Shown: positions 1-8,665 of the stretch, in pieces
Position numbering within the stretch: the first letter of the stretch is position 1
How the letters are laid out: each line of letters starts with the position of its first letter
Assembly: GCF_900537115.1 (NCBI RefSeq)
Contig: NZ_UNRG01000009.1
Location: forward strand, 82,488 to 146,487
DNA length: 64,000 bases
Direction of reading: 5' to 3'
Origin: Arthrobacter sp. Alg241-R88
GTDB taxonomy: Bacteria > Actinomycetota > Actinomycetes > Actinomycetales > Micrococcaceae
Position numbers and translations under genes: made by a program
Notes under the pieces: generated by a model
What the model saw: only the letters and a program-made list of their open reading frames with translations
Told to the model about the DNA's origin: nothing
The model's database searches: none

Positions 1-300
1 TCCCGCACCGACGGCTACGACGGCGTCTGGGAATCGGCCAAAGCCAACATGGCCATGTACCTGCTCCTGAAAGAACGCGCCACCGCGTTCCGCGCCGACC
101 CCCAGGTCCAGGAAGCCCTCGCCGCCTCCGGCGTCTTCGAACTCGGCGAAACCACCCTCACCGCCGGCGAAACCGCCACCGACCTGCTCAACGACACCAC
201 CGCGTTCGAAGACTTCGACGCCGACAAAGCAGCCGAACGCTCCTTCGCCTTCGTCCGCCTCAACCAGCTCGCCATCGAACACCTCCTCAACGCACGCTAG
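1..300 (+). CDS. xylA: Xylose isomerase, C-terminal fragment (5' end outside window)
   Basis: Open from the first base in frame 1, so the gene starts upstream of the window; 99 residues and a TAG stop are visible. The text reads YDGVWESAKANMAMYLLLKE, then RADPQVQEALAASG and ends QLAIEHLLNAR. This is the C-terminal tail typical of actinobacterial (Streptomyces/Arthrobacter type) D-xylose isomerases, the part involved in tetramer contacts. The enzyme converts D-xylose to D-xylulose in the cytoplasm with two divalent metals; none of the active-site residues lie in this fragment. Family assignment is from recognised tail sequence; neighbours to the left cannot be seen. Confidence 0.88.
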   Translation, partial: SRTDGYDGVWESAKANMAMYLLLKERATAFRADPQVQEALAASGVFELGETTLTAGETATDLLNDTTAFEDFDADKAAERSFAFVRLNQLAIEHLLNAR

Positions 301-528
301 GCGGGTCTTTCCGCTGCGTTTGAGCTGTGTTTAGGCTCCGGGCCTGATGCGCGCGACGGCGGTCAGGCCGGCTGGGGTGCCTTGCTGGCCCTGGTTTCAT
401 TTTGCTGCGCCTCGTGCACCTGTGCCTGGCGGCCCAGCGGATTTTTCCCTATGGATCGTGTTATTGCCGCATGGTATTTTGACCCTCTTACGTCGCTTAC
501 CGGAAGCGATCCAGGAGGAGGCCAGCTC

Positions 529-1116
529 ATGAGTGATACCAATTCCGCCGGAACGAACGTGGACGTCGTGGACATCCTGACCAGCGACCACCAGGAGATG
601 ATTGCACTGATCGGGCAGATCCACAGCACGCCCGACGCAAGGCAGCGCCGAGATCTCGCGGACACCCTGATTGCGGAAATAATGCGTCATGCCGTTGCCG
701 AGGAGATGTACGTCTACCCCGCCATTGAGGACCACGTACCCAACGGGAAAGAGGAAGTCGAACACGACAAAAAGGAGCACGACGAGATCGTCAAGCTCAT
801 GAAGCGGCTGGAAAAGGTGGAGCCGGCCGACCAGAACTTCATGGAACTGGTGCAGGAACTCGAGGCGCAACTGACCCACCACGCCGGCGACGAGGAGACC
901 GAGCAGTTCCCGAAGCTCCGCCTGCACATTCCCCGCGAAAAACTGGTTGATCTGGGGCAAAAAGTAGAGAAAGCGAAAAAGCTGGCACCCACCAGGCCGC
1001 ATCCAAGCGCACCGCATTCGGAGCTGTTCCATAAGACGGTGGGACCGGGCGTTGGCATGGTGGATCGGCTCCTGGACAAGCTCACTCATCGGCAAACAGG
1101 CGCGAAGGACGACTGA
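529..1116 (+). CDS. Hemerythrin HHE-domain protein
   Basis: 195 residues. The start is the ATG at 529, preceded by an AGGAGG-like site (513-519); the frame is open further upstream but without a better start. Iron-ligand type motifs of the HHE four-helix bundle are visible in order: DHQEM near residue 22, RHAVAEEMYVYP near 52, EHDKKEHDEI near 80 and THHAGDEETEQFPKL near 115. Such cytoplasmic proteins bind O2 or NO, or handle iron under stress. The C-terminal 60 residues are charged and lack an obvious domain. It stands alone between xylA and the NRAMP gene. The exact ligand (O2, NO or iron storage) cannot be told from sequence. Confidence 0.85.
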   Translation: MSDTNSAGTNVDVVDILTSDHQEMIALIGQIHSTPDARQRRDLADTLIAEIMRHAVAEEMYVYPAIEDHVPNGKEEVEHDKKEHDEIVKLMKRLEKVEPADQNFMELVQELEAQLTHHAGDEETEQFPKLRLHIPREKLVDLGQKVEKAKKLAPTRPHPSAPHSELFHKTVGPGVGMVDRLLDKLTHRQTGAKDD

Positions 1117-1219
1117 CAGGCTACTTATGACTTCCGGGGCGGGTTGCCTTGGTGGTGACGCCACTGGCGCATAGGTTGGCAGGAGTTCTTTGTCTACCAG
1201 CCCACACCGAGGAGGGGTC

Positions 1220-2578
1220 ATGAGCGACGGCGCCATGGACAGCACCAGCCCAACGAACAGGCCGGCAGCGGCCGCGCAGGAGCAGCTTGCTTCAAAGGCA
1301 GGCCACGCCGACCGGATTGATGACGACGGCGGCCGCCCCGCCAAATGGCGCATCATCGGGCCCGGCCTGGTGGTCGCAGCCACCGGCGTGGGCGCTGCTG
1401 ACATGGTGGCCACTCTGGTGGCGGGTTCCCGGTACGGTTACGGCCTGTTCTGGGCTGTCATCGTTGGCGTGGTCCTGAAGATCATCCTCGTTGAAGGCGC
1501 CGGACGCTACACGCTGGCAACCGGAAAGACGATCTTCGAGGGATGGCGTTCCCTCGGCAAGTGGACCACCTGGTACTTCGGGCCCTACATCATGATCTGG
1601 GGCTTCGTCTACGGAGCAACTGCCATGTCCTCCGCCGCCCTGCCACTCGCGGCCGTGTTCCCGGTCCTGCCGCTGTGGGCGTGGGCCATCCTGATGGGTC
1701 TGGCCGGTTTCGCGATGGTGTGGTGGGGCAAGTACGCCACCTTCGAGAAGATCACTGCCGTGCTGGTGGGCATGATGTTCGTGACCGTAGTGGGCCTGGC
1801 CATCATTGCCGCCCCAAACATCCCGGAAATGCTCACCGGCCTGATCCCGATGATTCCCTCGACCGACGGCGGCATCTTCTACACGCTCGCCCTGGCCGGC
1901 GGCGTGGGTGGAACCATCACGCTCGCCGCCTATGGATACTGGCTCCGCGAAAAGGGCTGGTACACCCCCAAGTGGATGAAGGTCATGCGGATCGATAACT
2001 CCATGGCCTACGTCATGACCGGGATCTTCGTGATCGCCATGCTCATCGTCGGCGCCGAGGTTGTCCGCTCCGCCGGTGTTTCCCTCAGTGCAAGCGATGA
2101 AGGGCTGCTGGATCTCTACGATGTCCTGAAAGCGGAGTACGGCGACGTGGTGGGAACGGGGTTCCTCGTCGGTTTCTGGGCCGCTTCCTTCTCCTCCATC
2201 ATCGGCGTCTGGAATGGCGTTTCGCTGATGTTCGCCGACTTCTGGGGCAATATGCGGGGCAAGGAATCCGGACACCCTGATACCCGGGTGGGCGGCAAAT
2301 ACTTCAAGTTCTACATTCTGTGGCTCACGTTCCCGCCCATGATCCTCTTCGCCCTGGGCCAACCCATCGGCCTGATCCTGCTCTACGGCGCTTTGGGTTC
2401 GCTGTTTATGCCGTTCCTGGCGCTGACCCTGCTCGGCCTGCTCAACGGCAGCCGGATTCCCAAGGCCTGGGCCAACAAGCTGCACTCCAACATTGCGCTG
2501 GGAGTGTGCGCCCTGCTGTTTGTCGTCCTGGGCATCCGCCAGTTCTGGACTTCCCTTTCACCGCTGTTCGGCGGGTAG
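1220..2578 (+). CDS. Divergent NRAMP-family metal-ion transporter
   Basis: 452 residues with about 11 hydrophobic segments. The start is the ATG at 1220 behind GAGGAGG (1209-1215); a TTG 30 nt upstream has no such site. The first helix begins PGLVVAATGVGAADMVATL and the sixth region reads LAAYGYWLREKG. These align with the NRAMP (Slc11) fold, but the metal-coordinating DPGN of helix 1 and MPH of helix 6 of classical Mn/Fe NRAMPs are not present. It is therefore an NRAMP-superfamily inner-membrane permease of uncertain substrate (Mn, Fe, Mg or something else). It is monocistronic, with no regulator adjacent. Confidence 0.8.
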   Translation: MSDGAMDSTSPTNRPAAAAQEQLASKAGHADRIDDDGGRPAKWRIIGPGLVVAATGVGAADMVATLVAGSRYGYGLFWAVIVGVVLKIILVEGAGRYTLATGKTIFEGWRSLGKWTTWYFGPYIMIWGFVYGATAMSSAALPLAAVFPVLPLWAWAILMGLAGFAMVWWGKYATFEKITAVLVGMMFVTVVGLAIIAAPNIPEMLTGLIPMIPSTDGGIFYTLALAGGVGGTITLAAYGYWLREKGWYTPKWMKVMRIDNSMAYVMTGIFVIAMLIVGAEVVRSAGVSLSASDEGLLDLYDVLKAEYGDVVGTGFLVGFWAASFSSIIGVWNGVSLMFADFWGNMRGKESGHPDTRVGGKYFKFYILWLTFPPMILFALGQPIGLILLYGALGSLFMPFLALTLLGLLNGSRIPKAWANKLHSNIALGVCALLFVVLGIRQFWTSLSPLFGG

Positions 2579-2896
2579 GGAAGGCGGAGCAGTGCAAGAG
2601 CGTTGCCGGAAAAGGCGCGTCAAGTGAGAGAGCGTTGCCCTCGGAGTGCGTTCCCTGCGCGTCGAAGACCGGTGACGCTACGGACACGGCGGGGAAGCGG
2701 CCATTTCCGACGTCGTATACCGGCAACCCAGCAACCGGCTGTTGGAAACCAATCCAGGTGACGTTCCGGAGATCCCCGGCCGATGGGCAGAACCACAATT
2801 CAGGCAATTGAATTGGTTGTCCGAAGCCAGTGCTTGCATCACGCTGTCCTGCAACGATTGTTAAACCACCGATCAAGCCACAAAGGACTAGCAATC
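2579..2896. other. 318-bp intergenic region with a short repeat pair
   Basis: No coding sequence is supported here. The left half carries two copies of a 17-base repeat (see 2591-2639). The right half leads into the amidohydrolase gene and has a short AAAGGA ribosome-binding site just before its ATG. No terminator hairpin or riboswitch fold was recognised after the NRAMP stop. Confidence 0.5.
2591..2639 (+). repeat. Two direct copies of AGTGAGAGAGCGTTGCC-type repeat, 32 bp apart
   Basis: Copy 1 (2591-2607) reads AGTGCAAGAGCGTTGCC and copy 2 (2623-2639) reads AGTGAGAGAGCGTTGCC, start-to-start distance 32 bp. The same element occurs twice, in reverse orientation and again exactly 32 bp apart, at 63717-63765. 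This is a dispersed short intergenic repeat; function unknown. Confidence 0.75.
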
Positions 2897-4180
2897 ATGA
2901 GCAATGGTGCCGTGCCCCAACCCGATCCCTCCAAGTTCACTGGAACCGACGCCTTGTTCCTGCAAGACTTCGCCACCCTGAACACTTTTGGCGCCACCGC
3001 CGGCGGGGGAGTCGAGCGTCAGGCGGGTTCACCTGCAGACGGGGAGCAGCGGGCCTGGCTGTCCGGCATCCTTCGGGACAAGGGGTTCGACGTATCCTTC
3101 GACCAGGTCGGCAACCAGTTTGGTTTGCTGGAACTGAATCCCGGTGCACCCTACGTGCTGGTAGGGTCCCACCTCGATTCCCAGCCGACAGCCGGACGCT
3201 ACGACGGCGCTTACGGTGTCCTCGCCGCCGCCCACGCCGCGTTCCTCCTCGCAGAGGAATGGCATGCAGACGGGATAATTCCCCGGTACAACCTGGCCGT
3301 CGTGAATTGGTTTAACGAGGAAGGTTCCCGCTTTAAGCCGTCAATGATGGGCAGCTCCGTCTACACCGGAAAGGCGGCGCCCGAGCACGTCCTCGCTATC
3401 ACGGACGCGGCAGGCATCAGCGTCCGGGAGGCGCTGGAAGCCACCGCCGCACTCGGCGAGGGCACCGGGCCGAAAGCCGCCTACGCCGCCGAAATCCACA
3501 TCCAACAGGGGCGAAGCATGGAACGCGATGGCATCACGATCGGCGTTGTCGACTCCAACTGGGCGGCCAATAAGTACCAGTTTGAGGTCCGCGGAGAACA
3601 GTCGCACACCGGCTCGACCATCATCGCCGACCGGCACGACGCCCTCCTTGGTGCGTCGATGCTCGTGGTCGCCGCGAGGGAAATTGCAGACCACTTTCCA
3701 GATGGCGCCGTCCACACCTCGGTGGGCCAGCTCGACGTTTCTCCCAACTCGCCCGTCGTTGTACCTTCGCTGGTTACCCTGCTCCTTGACCTGAGGTCCG
3801 CGGACGAGGAACTGCTTGCCGAGGCCGACCGGATCCTCCATGACCGCATCGGCCAGATCGAAGCGGCGGCCCGGGTGGAGATCAGCAAGACCGGATCCCA
3901 CTGCTGGCCTGTCACCCCCTACCAGCCGGAAGGAGTGGCGCTCGCTGAGAAGATGGCGGCAGATCGCGGACTAACCTACTCGCGGATCAAAACCCTGGCC
4001 GGACACGACTCCACCAACCTGAAGGACGTCGTTCCCACGGTGATGCTGTTTGTCCCGTCAGTTGAGGGCATCTCCCACAACGAGCACGAGTACACCACTG
4101 ACCAGGACATCGTCAGCGGGCTGCACGTGCTCACCGACGTCGTCCGCAGCCTCTGCCTCGGGGAGCTTGACGCGCGGTAG
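2897..4180 (+). CDS. Allantoate amidohydrolase / N-carbamoyl-amino-acid hydrolase family (M20) enzyme
   Basis: 427 residues; start ATG at 2897 after AAAGGA. M20 di-metal motifs are in order: GSHLDSQPTAGRYDGAYGV (first His and bridging Asp), NWFNEEGSRF (Glu-Glu pair), AAEIHIQQG, RGEQSHTGST in the lid/dimerisation domain, and LAGHDSTNL near the end. This pattern is that of the hydantoinase/carbamoylase branch (allantoate amidohydrolase, L-N-carbamoylase, beta-ureidopropionase), cytoplasmic enzymes releasing ammonia and CO2 from carbamoyl or allantoate compounds. Substrate cannot be fixed. It faces the M20/MHS/amidohydrolase operon, which has a PucR regulator, so a role in nitrogen salvage is plausible. 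Confidence 0.82.
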   Translation: MSNGAVPQPDPSKFTGTDALFLQDFATLNTFGATAGGGVERQAGSPADGEQRAWLSGILRDKGFDVSFDQVGNQFGLLELNPGAPYVLVGSHLDSQPTAGRYDGAYGVLAAAHAAFLLAEEWHADGIIPRYNLAVVNWFNEEGSRFKPSMMGSSVYTGKAAPEHVLAITDAAGISVREALEATAALGEGTGPKAAYAAEIHIQQGRSMERDGITIGVVDSNWAANKYQFEVRGEQSHTGSTIIADRHDALLGASMLVVAAREIADHFPDGAVHTSVGQLDVSPNSPVVVPSLVTLLLDLRSADEELLAEADRILHDRIGQIEAAARVEISKTGSHCWPVTPYQPEGVALAEKMAADRGLTYSRIKTLAGHDSTNLKDVVPTVMLFVPSVEGISHNEHEYTTDQDIVSGLHVLTDVVRSLCLGELDAR

Positions 4181-4196
4181 ACATCCACATAAGGAA

Positions 4197-4227
4197 GAAG
4201 GCGCCCGGCCAATGGCCGGGCGCCTTC
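4197..4227. terminator. Bidirectional rho-independent-like terminator
   Basis: A perfect 14-bp GC-rich stem (4197-4210 with 4214-4227; arms GAAGGCGCCCGGCC / GGCCGGGCGCCTTC) with a 3-base loop lies between the converging genes ending at 4180 and 4247. A-rich tract on one side only; it probably ends transcription from both directions. Confidence 0.8.
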
Positions 4228-4246
4228 CGCGCACGGAAAGAAAGGA

Positions 4247-5512
4247 TTACGCTGCCTCGGTCACGCCGCACCAGTCGGCGATGAACAGGGCGATGGTCTT
4301 GGTCACCTGACGTACCGACTCGATGTCCACACGCTCATCGAACCCGTGAATCGCCTCAGACACCGGCCCGTAAACCAGCGCCGGGATCCCTGCATACAGG
4401 GTGAAGACCCGGCCATCCAGATAACCGGGCGTCGTGAAGCTCTGCAACGCAGAACCGAACACCTCGCGGTGCGCAGAGGCCAGCACCGCCTCGGCGTCCG
4501 ATCCCTCCTCCAGGACGTAGCCCTCCGAGAAGAAGCCCGTCCGTTCGGCCGACACCGATGCCCCGGCTCCGCTGGTGCGGAGGCACTCCTGGATCTCGTC
4601 CCATGCGTCGGAGGCCGAGATCCCCGGATACAGAGCGGCACGAACGTCGAACTCACACCAGGACGGCACGCTTGAGGGCCAGTCGCCCCCGGAAATCATG
4701 CCGATATTGACGTTGATCGGGTGGTCAACGTCCTCGAAGTACGGGTGGCTGCCCTTATCGGCGTTCCACGTGGCTTCGAGTTCCCGCAATGCACCCATGA
4801 CGGTGTAAGCGGCGTCGATGGCGTTGAAGCCCGACGCCATTTCCCGCACATGGGTTGGTTTGCCGGAAACACGCACGCGGAACCAGATCACCCCCACGTT
4901 TGCCCGCACCAGCATGTTCTCTTCCGGCTCCGGGATGATGACGGCATCCGCCGTGTAGCCGCGCTGGAGCGCAGCCAGCGACCCGTTGCCCGTGCACTCC
5001 TCCTCCACGACAGACTGAATGTGGATGGTTGATGCCGGAGCCAGCCCGGCGGCCCGGATGGCGTCGAACGCGAAGAGGTTGGCGGCGAGCCCGGCCTTCA
5101 TATCGCCGGCGCCGCGTCCATACATCCAGCCGTCCTTCACCGCGGCATCCCAGGGGCTGCGTTCCCACGTCTCCTCGGGGCCGGTGGGAACCACGTCGAT
5201 GTGCCCGTTCAGGATCAATGACCGGCCCTTTTCCGCCAGGGGAGTGTAGGTGCCCACCACGTTGGTGAGGTCCTCGAAGGGCACCGTGCTGGGACCGTAG
5301 CCAACATGCGAAGCGAGGGCTTCGCCGTCGAGCGTCCAGCGGTCCATGGACAGCCCGCGGGATTCAAGCTCAGCGAACATGAGGTCCTGGGCGCTGGCCT
5401 CCGCTGCCCTCAGCGAGGGATGCCGGATCAGTTCCGCGGTGAATTCAAGCTGGCGGTCAAAAGCTGCATCCACGGCGTCGGTGATCCGGCGCGCTGTTTC
5501 CGGGTTCAGCAT
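4247..5512 (-). CDS. M20 family peptidase/deacylase (ArgE/DapE type)
   Basis: 421 residues; ATG at 5512 preceded by AGGGAG. Metal-site motifs: LNGHIDVVP (His and Asp), YGRGAGDMKAG (bridging Asp), QSVVEEECTGNGS (Glu-Glu), IIPEPEE, and a final AIHGFDERV carrying the last His. The enzyme is a cytoplasmic di-zinc deacylase or dipeptidase; members remove acyl groups from amino acids or diamines. It is last in a minus-strand operon (amidohydrolase 8540, MHS transporter 6846, this gene), only 8 bases after the transporter stop. The context suggests an imported amide or N-acyl compound is hydrolysed. Exact substrate unknown. Confidence 0.83.
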   Translation of the reverse strand: MLNPETARRITDAVDAAFDRQLEFTAELIRHPSLRAAEASAQDLMFAELESRGLSMDRWTLDGEALASHVGYGPSTVPFEDLTNVVGTYTPLAEKGRSLILNGHIDVVPTGPEETWERSPWDAAVKDGWMYGRGAGDMKAGLAANLFAFDAIRAAGLAPASTIHIQSVVEEECTGNGSLAALQRGYTADAVIIPEPEENMLVRANVGVIWFRVRVSGKPTHVREMASGFNAIDAAYTVMGALRELEATWNADKGSHPYFEDVDHPINVNIGMISGGDWPSSVPSWCEFDVRAALYPGISASDAWDEIQECLRTSGAGASVSAERTGFFSEGYVLEEGSDAEAVLASAHREVFGSALQSFTTPGYLDGRVFTLYAGIPALVYGPVSEAIHGFDERVDIESVRQVTKTIALFIADWCGVTEAA

Positions 5513-5520
5513 GGCACTCC

Positions 5521-6846
5521 CTACCGTACGATCGCTTTGTCCTTGACGCGGAGGCGCTCGCCGAAGAATCCGCCGGCAGCAGTAATCAGCGATACGACAA
5601 TCAGCAGCAGGGAAGCCGTCCAGGACGCTCCACCCGAAACGCCGAGCAGGGCGACGGCGATCAGCGGCAGGAATCCGCTCAAGGCACCGGCCAGGTTATA
5701 GCCCAAAGCGACACCGCTGTAGCGGAGCTGGGGCGGGAACATCTCGGTCAGCAGGGCTCCTGTGACCGAGTAGGCCACGGAAAGCAGAGCAATGCCGAGA
5801 GTAACGGCGAGGACGACGGCGAACGGGTTGCGGGAATCGATCATCCAGAAGAGCGGGAATGCTGCGGCTGCAGTCACCAGGCCGCCGATAAAGGTCATCC
5901 GTCCCGGTCCGACTTTCTCACTGATACGGCCAATGACCAGGATGACTCCGATCTGCACGACGGCGGCAATCAGGGTTGCGTTGACCATGAGTCCGCGCTC
6001 CAAACCAAGGTTCGCGGTGCCGTAGCTGATGACGAAGGTGGTCATGATGTAGAACCCGCCCACGCCGAGGAAAGCGGCAGCGATCGCAACGATCAAGCGG
6101 CCCCAGGCCTGGCGGAACACATCTAGCGCCGGAATCTTCGCGCGTTCCTCCAGCTTGACCAGTTCCCGGAAAATCGGTGATTCCTCGACCTTCAACCGGA
6201 TGTACAGGGCAACCAGCAGCAGCGGGAACGCTGCCAGGAACGGCAGGCGCCAGCCCCAGGAATCAAACGTCTCGGACGGCATCAGCAGTACCAGTGCAAA
6301 GGCTCCGGAGGACATCAGCGTACCGACCGGCGAGCCGACCTGCACCAGCGCGGCATACCGCCCGCGCTTCTCGATCGGGGCGTGTTCGATCGCGATGGTC
6401 ATGGCGCCGCCCCATTCACCCCCGACTGCAAGGCCCTGCACCAGGCGCAGGATGGCAAGCATGATGGGGGCTGCGAGGCCGATGGTGCCGAAATCGGGCA
6501 GGACGCCGATAAGGCCAGTAGCCACGCCAATCGCGACAATGGTGATCAGCAGCGCCGGGCGGCGGCCCATACGGTCACCGATGTAGCCGAACAAAACTGC
6601 GCCAAGCGGCCGGGCAGCGAAGCCGACGCCGAACGTGGCGAACGCTGCCAGCGTTGCGGCCGTAGGGTCCAGCGACGTGAAGAACAACCGGTTGAAGACA
6701 ATGGCTGCAGCGGTGCCGAAGAGGAAGTAGTCGTACCATTCGAGGGCAGTGCCGACGAAGGCCGCGCGGGCGATTTTGCCCGCATCGGCTCCGCTGACAG
6801 CTGGTACGGCAGCTTCGTCTCCCTGTGTTGTGTCATGTGGTTGCAT
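5521..6846 (-). CDS. MHS-family MFS transporter (metabolite:H+ symporter)
   Basis: 441 residues, 12 predicted membrane segments. Hallmarks of the metabolite:H+ symporter (ShiA/ProP/KgtP) family: FVGTALEWYDYFLFG in helix 1, GYIGDRMGRRPAL in loop 2-3, RLVQGLAVGGEWGGA in helix 4, and ESPIFREL after helix 6. Start ATG at 6846 has GAAAGGCTG upstream, and the stop of the amidohydrolase lies 2 bases before it, so the two are co-transcribed. It probably imports the substrate of the flanking hydrolases (a carboxylate or amide). Specificity cannot be read from sequence. Confidence 0.87.
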   Translation of the reverse strand: MQPHDTTQGDEAAVPAVSGADAGKIARAAFVGTALEWYDYFLFGTAAAIVFNRLFFTSLDPTAATLAAFATFGVGFAARPLGAVLFGYIGDRMGRRPALLITIVAIGVATGLIGVLPDFGTIGLAAPIMLAILRLVQGLAVGGEWGGAMTIAIEHAPIEKRGRYAALVQVGSPVGTLMSSGAFALVLLMPSETFDSWGWRLPFLAAFPLLLVALYIRLKVEESPIFRELVKLEERAKIPALDVFRQAWGRLIVAIAAAFLGVGGFYIMTTFVISYGTANLGLERGLMVNATLIAAVVQIGVILVIGRISEKVGPGRMTFIGGLVTAAAAFPLFWMIDSRNPFAVVLAVTLGIALLSVAYSVTGALLTEMFPPQLRYSGVALGYNLAGALSGFLPLIAVALLGVSGGASWTASLLLIVVSLITAAGGFFGERLRVKDKAIVR

Positions 6847-6848
6847 GA

Positions 6849-8540
6849 TCAGCCTTTCTGCCTCTCAAGGTGGGACGGGGATTGCACGGTGGTGTGATGG
6901 GTGGCCAGAAGCTCATTCAGGTAGTCCTGGCCGAAGACGCAGCTGCCCTCAAGCACGGTGGCCAACACGGTGATTTCGCCGATCTCGTCAGGCGGCACCT
7001 CTGCCGGGTGGGCTGAGAGGACGACGAAGTCGGCAAGTTTGCCGGATTCCAGCGTGCCCCGCCGGTCCTCCTCGCCAGCCGTCCAGGCGGCGTCGACCGT
7101 GTACGCCCGGAGGGCCGTCTCGGCATCCACGCGTTCCTGGGGGCCCAGCGTTGTTCCGCCGGAGGTACGGCGGGTCACCATTGACTGCATACCGAGCAGG
7201 GGCGCCCCGGACGCCACCGGGCGGTCGGAGCTGCCGGGAACCCGGACCCCGAGGTCGAGGAAGGACTTGTGGCGGTACACCCATGGTTCCCGCTCGGTAC
7301 CGACGGCTGCCGCCATGGTATCGCCGACCTCAAACAGGAAGTGCGGCTGCGGAACCGGCGTGATCCGCAGGGACGCGAACCGGGAAAGCTGGTCAGGGCG
7401 CACCATGCCGGCGTGCTCGATGCGATGCCGTGCGTCAGGTCGTGGCAGCTTTTGCTGCGCGGCAGCGAAGGCGTCCAAGGCGAGGTCGACGGCGGCGTCT
7501 CCGATTGCGTGCGCGGCGACGTTCCAGCCCGAACAGTGGGCGTCCACGATGCGTTGTGTCAGCTCCTCGAGGGAGAGCTGAAAGCTGCCGGTTCCGTGGC
7601 CGTGATCGCAGAAGGGCTCAGTCACGGCAGCAGTGCGGCCGATCAGGGAGCCATCAATGAAGATTTTCATGGCACCGAGCCGCACGTGGTCGTCGCCAAA
7701 TCCCGAGGCGATGCCAAGGTCCAGGCCAAAGGTGATCCCGTCTGCGGAATTGGACTGTAGCGGGTGCAGCGCGTCGCTGGCGGCCATCAGCTGGACGCGG
7801 GTCTTCAGCACACCGCGCCGCCGGGCTTCCACATAGGCGGCGAGTTCGACGGGCGAGCGGCCGATCCAGCCGGAACCAATGCCTGCCTCCACCACGTGCG
7901 TCAGGCCTTCGGACGCGTACACCGCACTCGCCGCGCCGATGGCGTCCGTAAGATCCGTTACAGGGTAGGGGACCACCAGTGCGGTGACGAGCTTTTGGGC
8001 CTGTTCCTCGAGCAGCCCGGTCGGTCCATCGGCATCCCGGACGATCTTGCCGCCCTCAGGCGCGGCCACTGATCCATCCACAATGCCAGTGCGTTCAAGC
8101 ACCTCGGTGTTTACGGCACACATATGCCCGGAGCGGTGCTTGAGCCAAACCGGACGGCCGGCCGCCGACTGATCGAGGCCGGTGCGGTGTGGGTGGCCGC
8201 CCATCACGGTGTCGTCGTAGCCGGATCCAACTACCCACGCGTCTTCGGGAAGGTCGAGCGCGAACCGGGTAACGGCGTCGTACACTTCGTCAAGGGTCCG
8301 GCACCCCGACAGATCCAGCTCAGCAAGGGACTGTCCAAACCACGCCATGTGATTGTGGGAATCGCCAAATCCGGGGACGACGACGGCACTGGCGCAGTCG
8401 AGCGTGCGCTTTGCGGGGAGGTGAAGGATGTCGTGGTCGAACCCGACAATCCGCCCATGCAGCACTCCCATTGCGCGGGCCGTGGGAGCGGCATCAGCCA
8501 TTGTATAAATGCTGGCGTTGACAAGTTTCAGATCAAGCAT
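6849..8540 (-). CDS. Amidohydrolase family protein (YtcJ/NfdA-like)
   Basis: 563 residues from the ATG at 8540; a GTG at 8582 in the same frame would add 14 residues, but the ATG has an AAGAAAGA stretch upstream and begins with the usual LDLKLVNASIYT strand. Metal motifs: GFGDSHNHMAW (HxH), a SGWNVAAHAIGD His, HRIEHAGM, and a late LESGKLADFVVLS that closes the small beta domain. The length and layout match the YtcJ-like exoenzyme regulatory/amidohydrolase_3 group, which hydrolyses N-substituted formamides or similar amides. First gene of the operon with the MHS transporter and M20 enzyme; divergent from the PucR regulator. Confidence 0.84.
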   Translation of the reverse strand: MLDLKLVNASIYTMADAAPTARAMGVLHGRIVGFDHDILHLPAKRTLDCASAVVVPGFGDSHNHMAWFGQSLAELDLSGCRTLDEVYDAVTRFALDLPEDAWVVGSGYDDTVMGGHPHRTGLDQSAAGRPVWLKHRSGHMCAVNTEVLERTGIVDGSVAAPEGGKIVRDADGPTGLLEEQAQKLVTALVVPYPVTDLTDAIGAASAVYASEGLTHVVEAGIGSGWIGRSPVELAAYVEARRRGVLKTRVQLMAASDALHPLQSNSADGITFGLDLGIASGFGDDHVRLGAMKIFIDGSLIGRTAAVTEPFCDHGHGTGSFQLSLEELTQRIVDAHCSGWNVAAHAIGDAAVDLALDAFAAAQQKLPRPDARHRIEHAGMVRPDQLSRFASLRITPVPQPHFLFEVGDTMAAAVGTEREPWVYRHKSFLDLGVRVPGSSDRPVASGAPLLGMQSMVTRRTSGGTTLGPQERVDAETALRAYTVDAAWTAGEEDRRGTLESGKLADFVVLSAHPAEVPPDEIGEITVLATVLEGSCVFGQDYLNELLATHHTTVQSPSHLERQKG

Positions 8541-8583
8541 GTCGTCGAGCACGTCTTTCTTGGCTAGAGGGCGCAGCCGCACA

Positions 8584-8665
8584 GAACCGGTTCATTCAAT
8601 GGTGGTCCGGATCACTCGCGTAAACAATGGATGAACACAGTGCAGTCCGGTCCTAGAATGGGCAT
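8584..8665. promoter_or_regulatory. Divergent control region with GAACCGGTTC palindrome and leaderless PucR promoter
   Basis: Between the amidohydrolase operon and pucR-like gene. A perfect 10-bp palindrome GAACCGGTTC is at 8584-8593, next to the amidohydrolase start. A -10-like TAGAAT at 8654-8659 ends six bases before the pucR-like ATG (8666), the usual spacing for a leaderless actinobacterial mRNA; no ribosome-binding site is present there. The -35 is poor. Operator role of the palindrome is inferred. Confidence 0.4.

Noticed and set aside
300..528. Short open frame beginning at 347 and an upstream extension of the hemerythrin gene from 382
   Set aside because: No ribosome-binding site and no protein-like features; AGGAGG directly precedes the ATG at 529.
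1117..1219. Metal-sensing riboswitch before the NRAMP gene
   Set aside because: A short GACGCCACTGGCGC hairpin-like stretch is present, but no yybP-ykoY or M-box consensus elements were recognised.
1292..2485. Long open frame on the minus strand opposite the NRAMP gene
   Set aside because: His/Gly/Gln/Asp-rich composition typical of antisense to a hydrophobic GC-rich gene; no start signal and no family.
2591..2639. CRISPR-like array
   Set aside because: Only two 17-base units with a 15-base gap; no cas genes in the window. Kept as a dispersed repeat.
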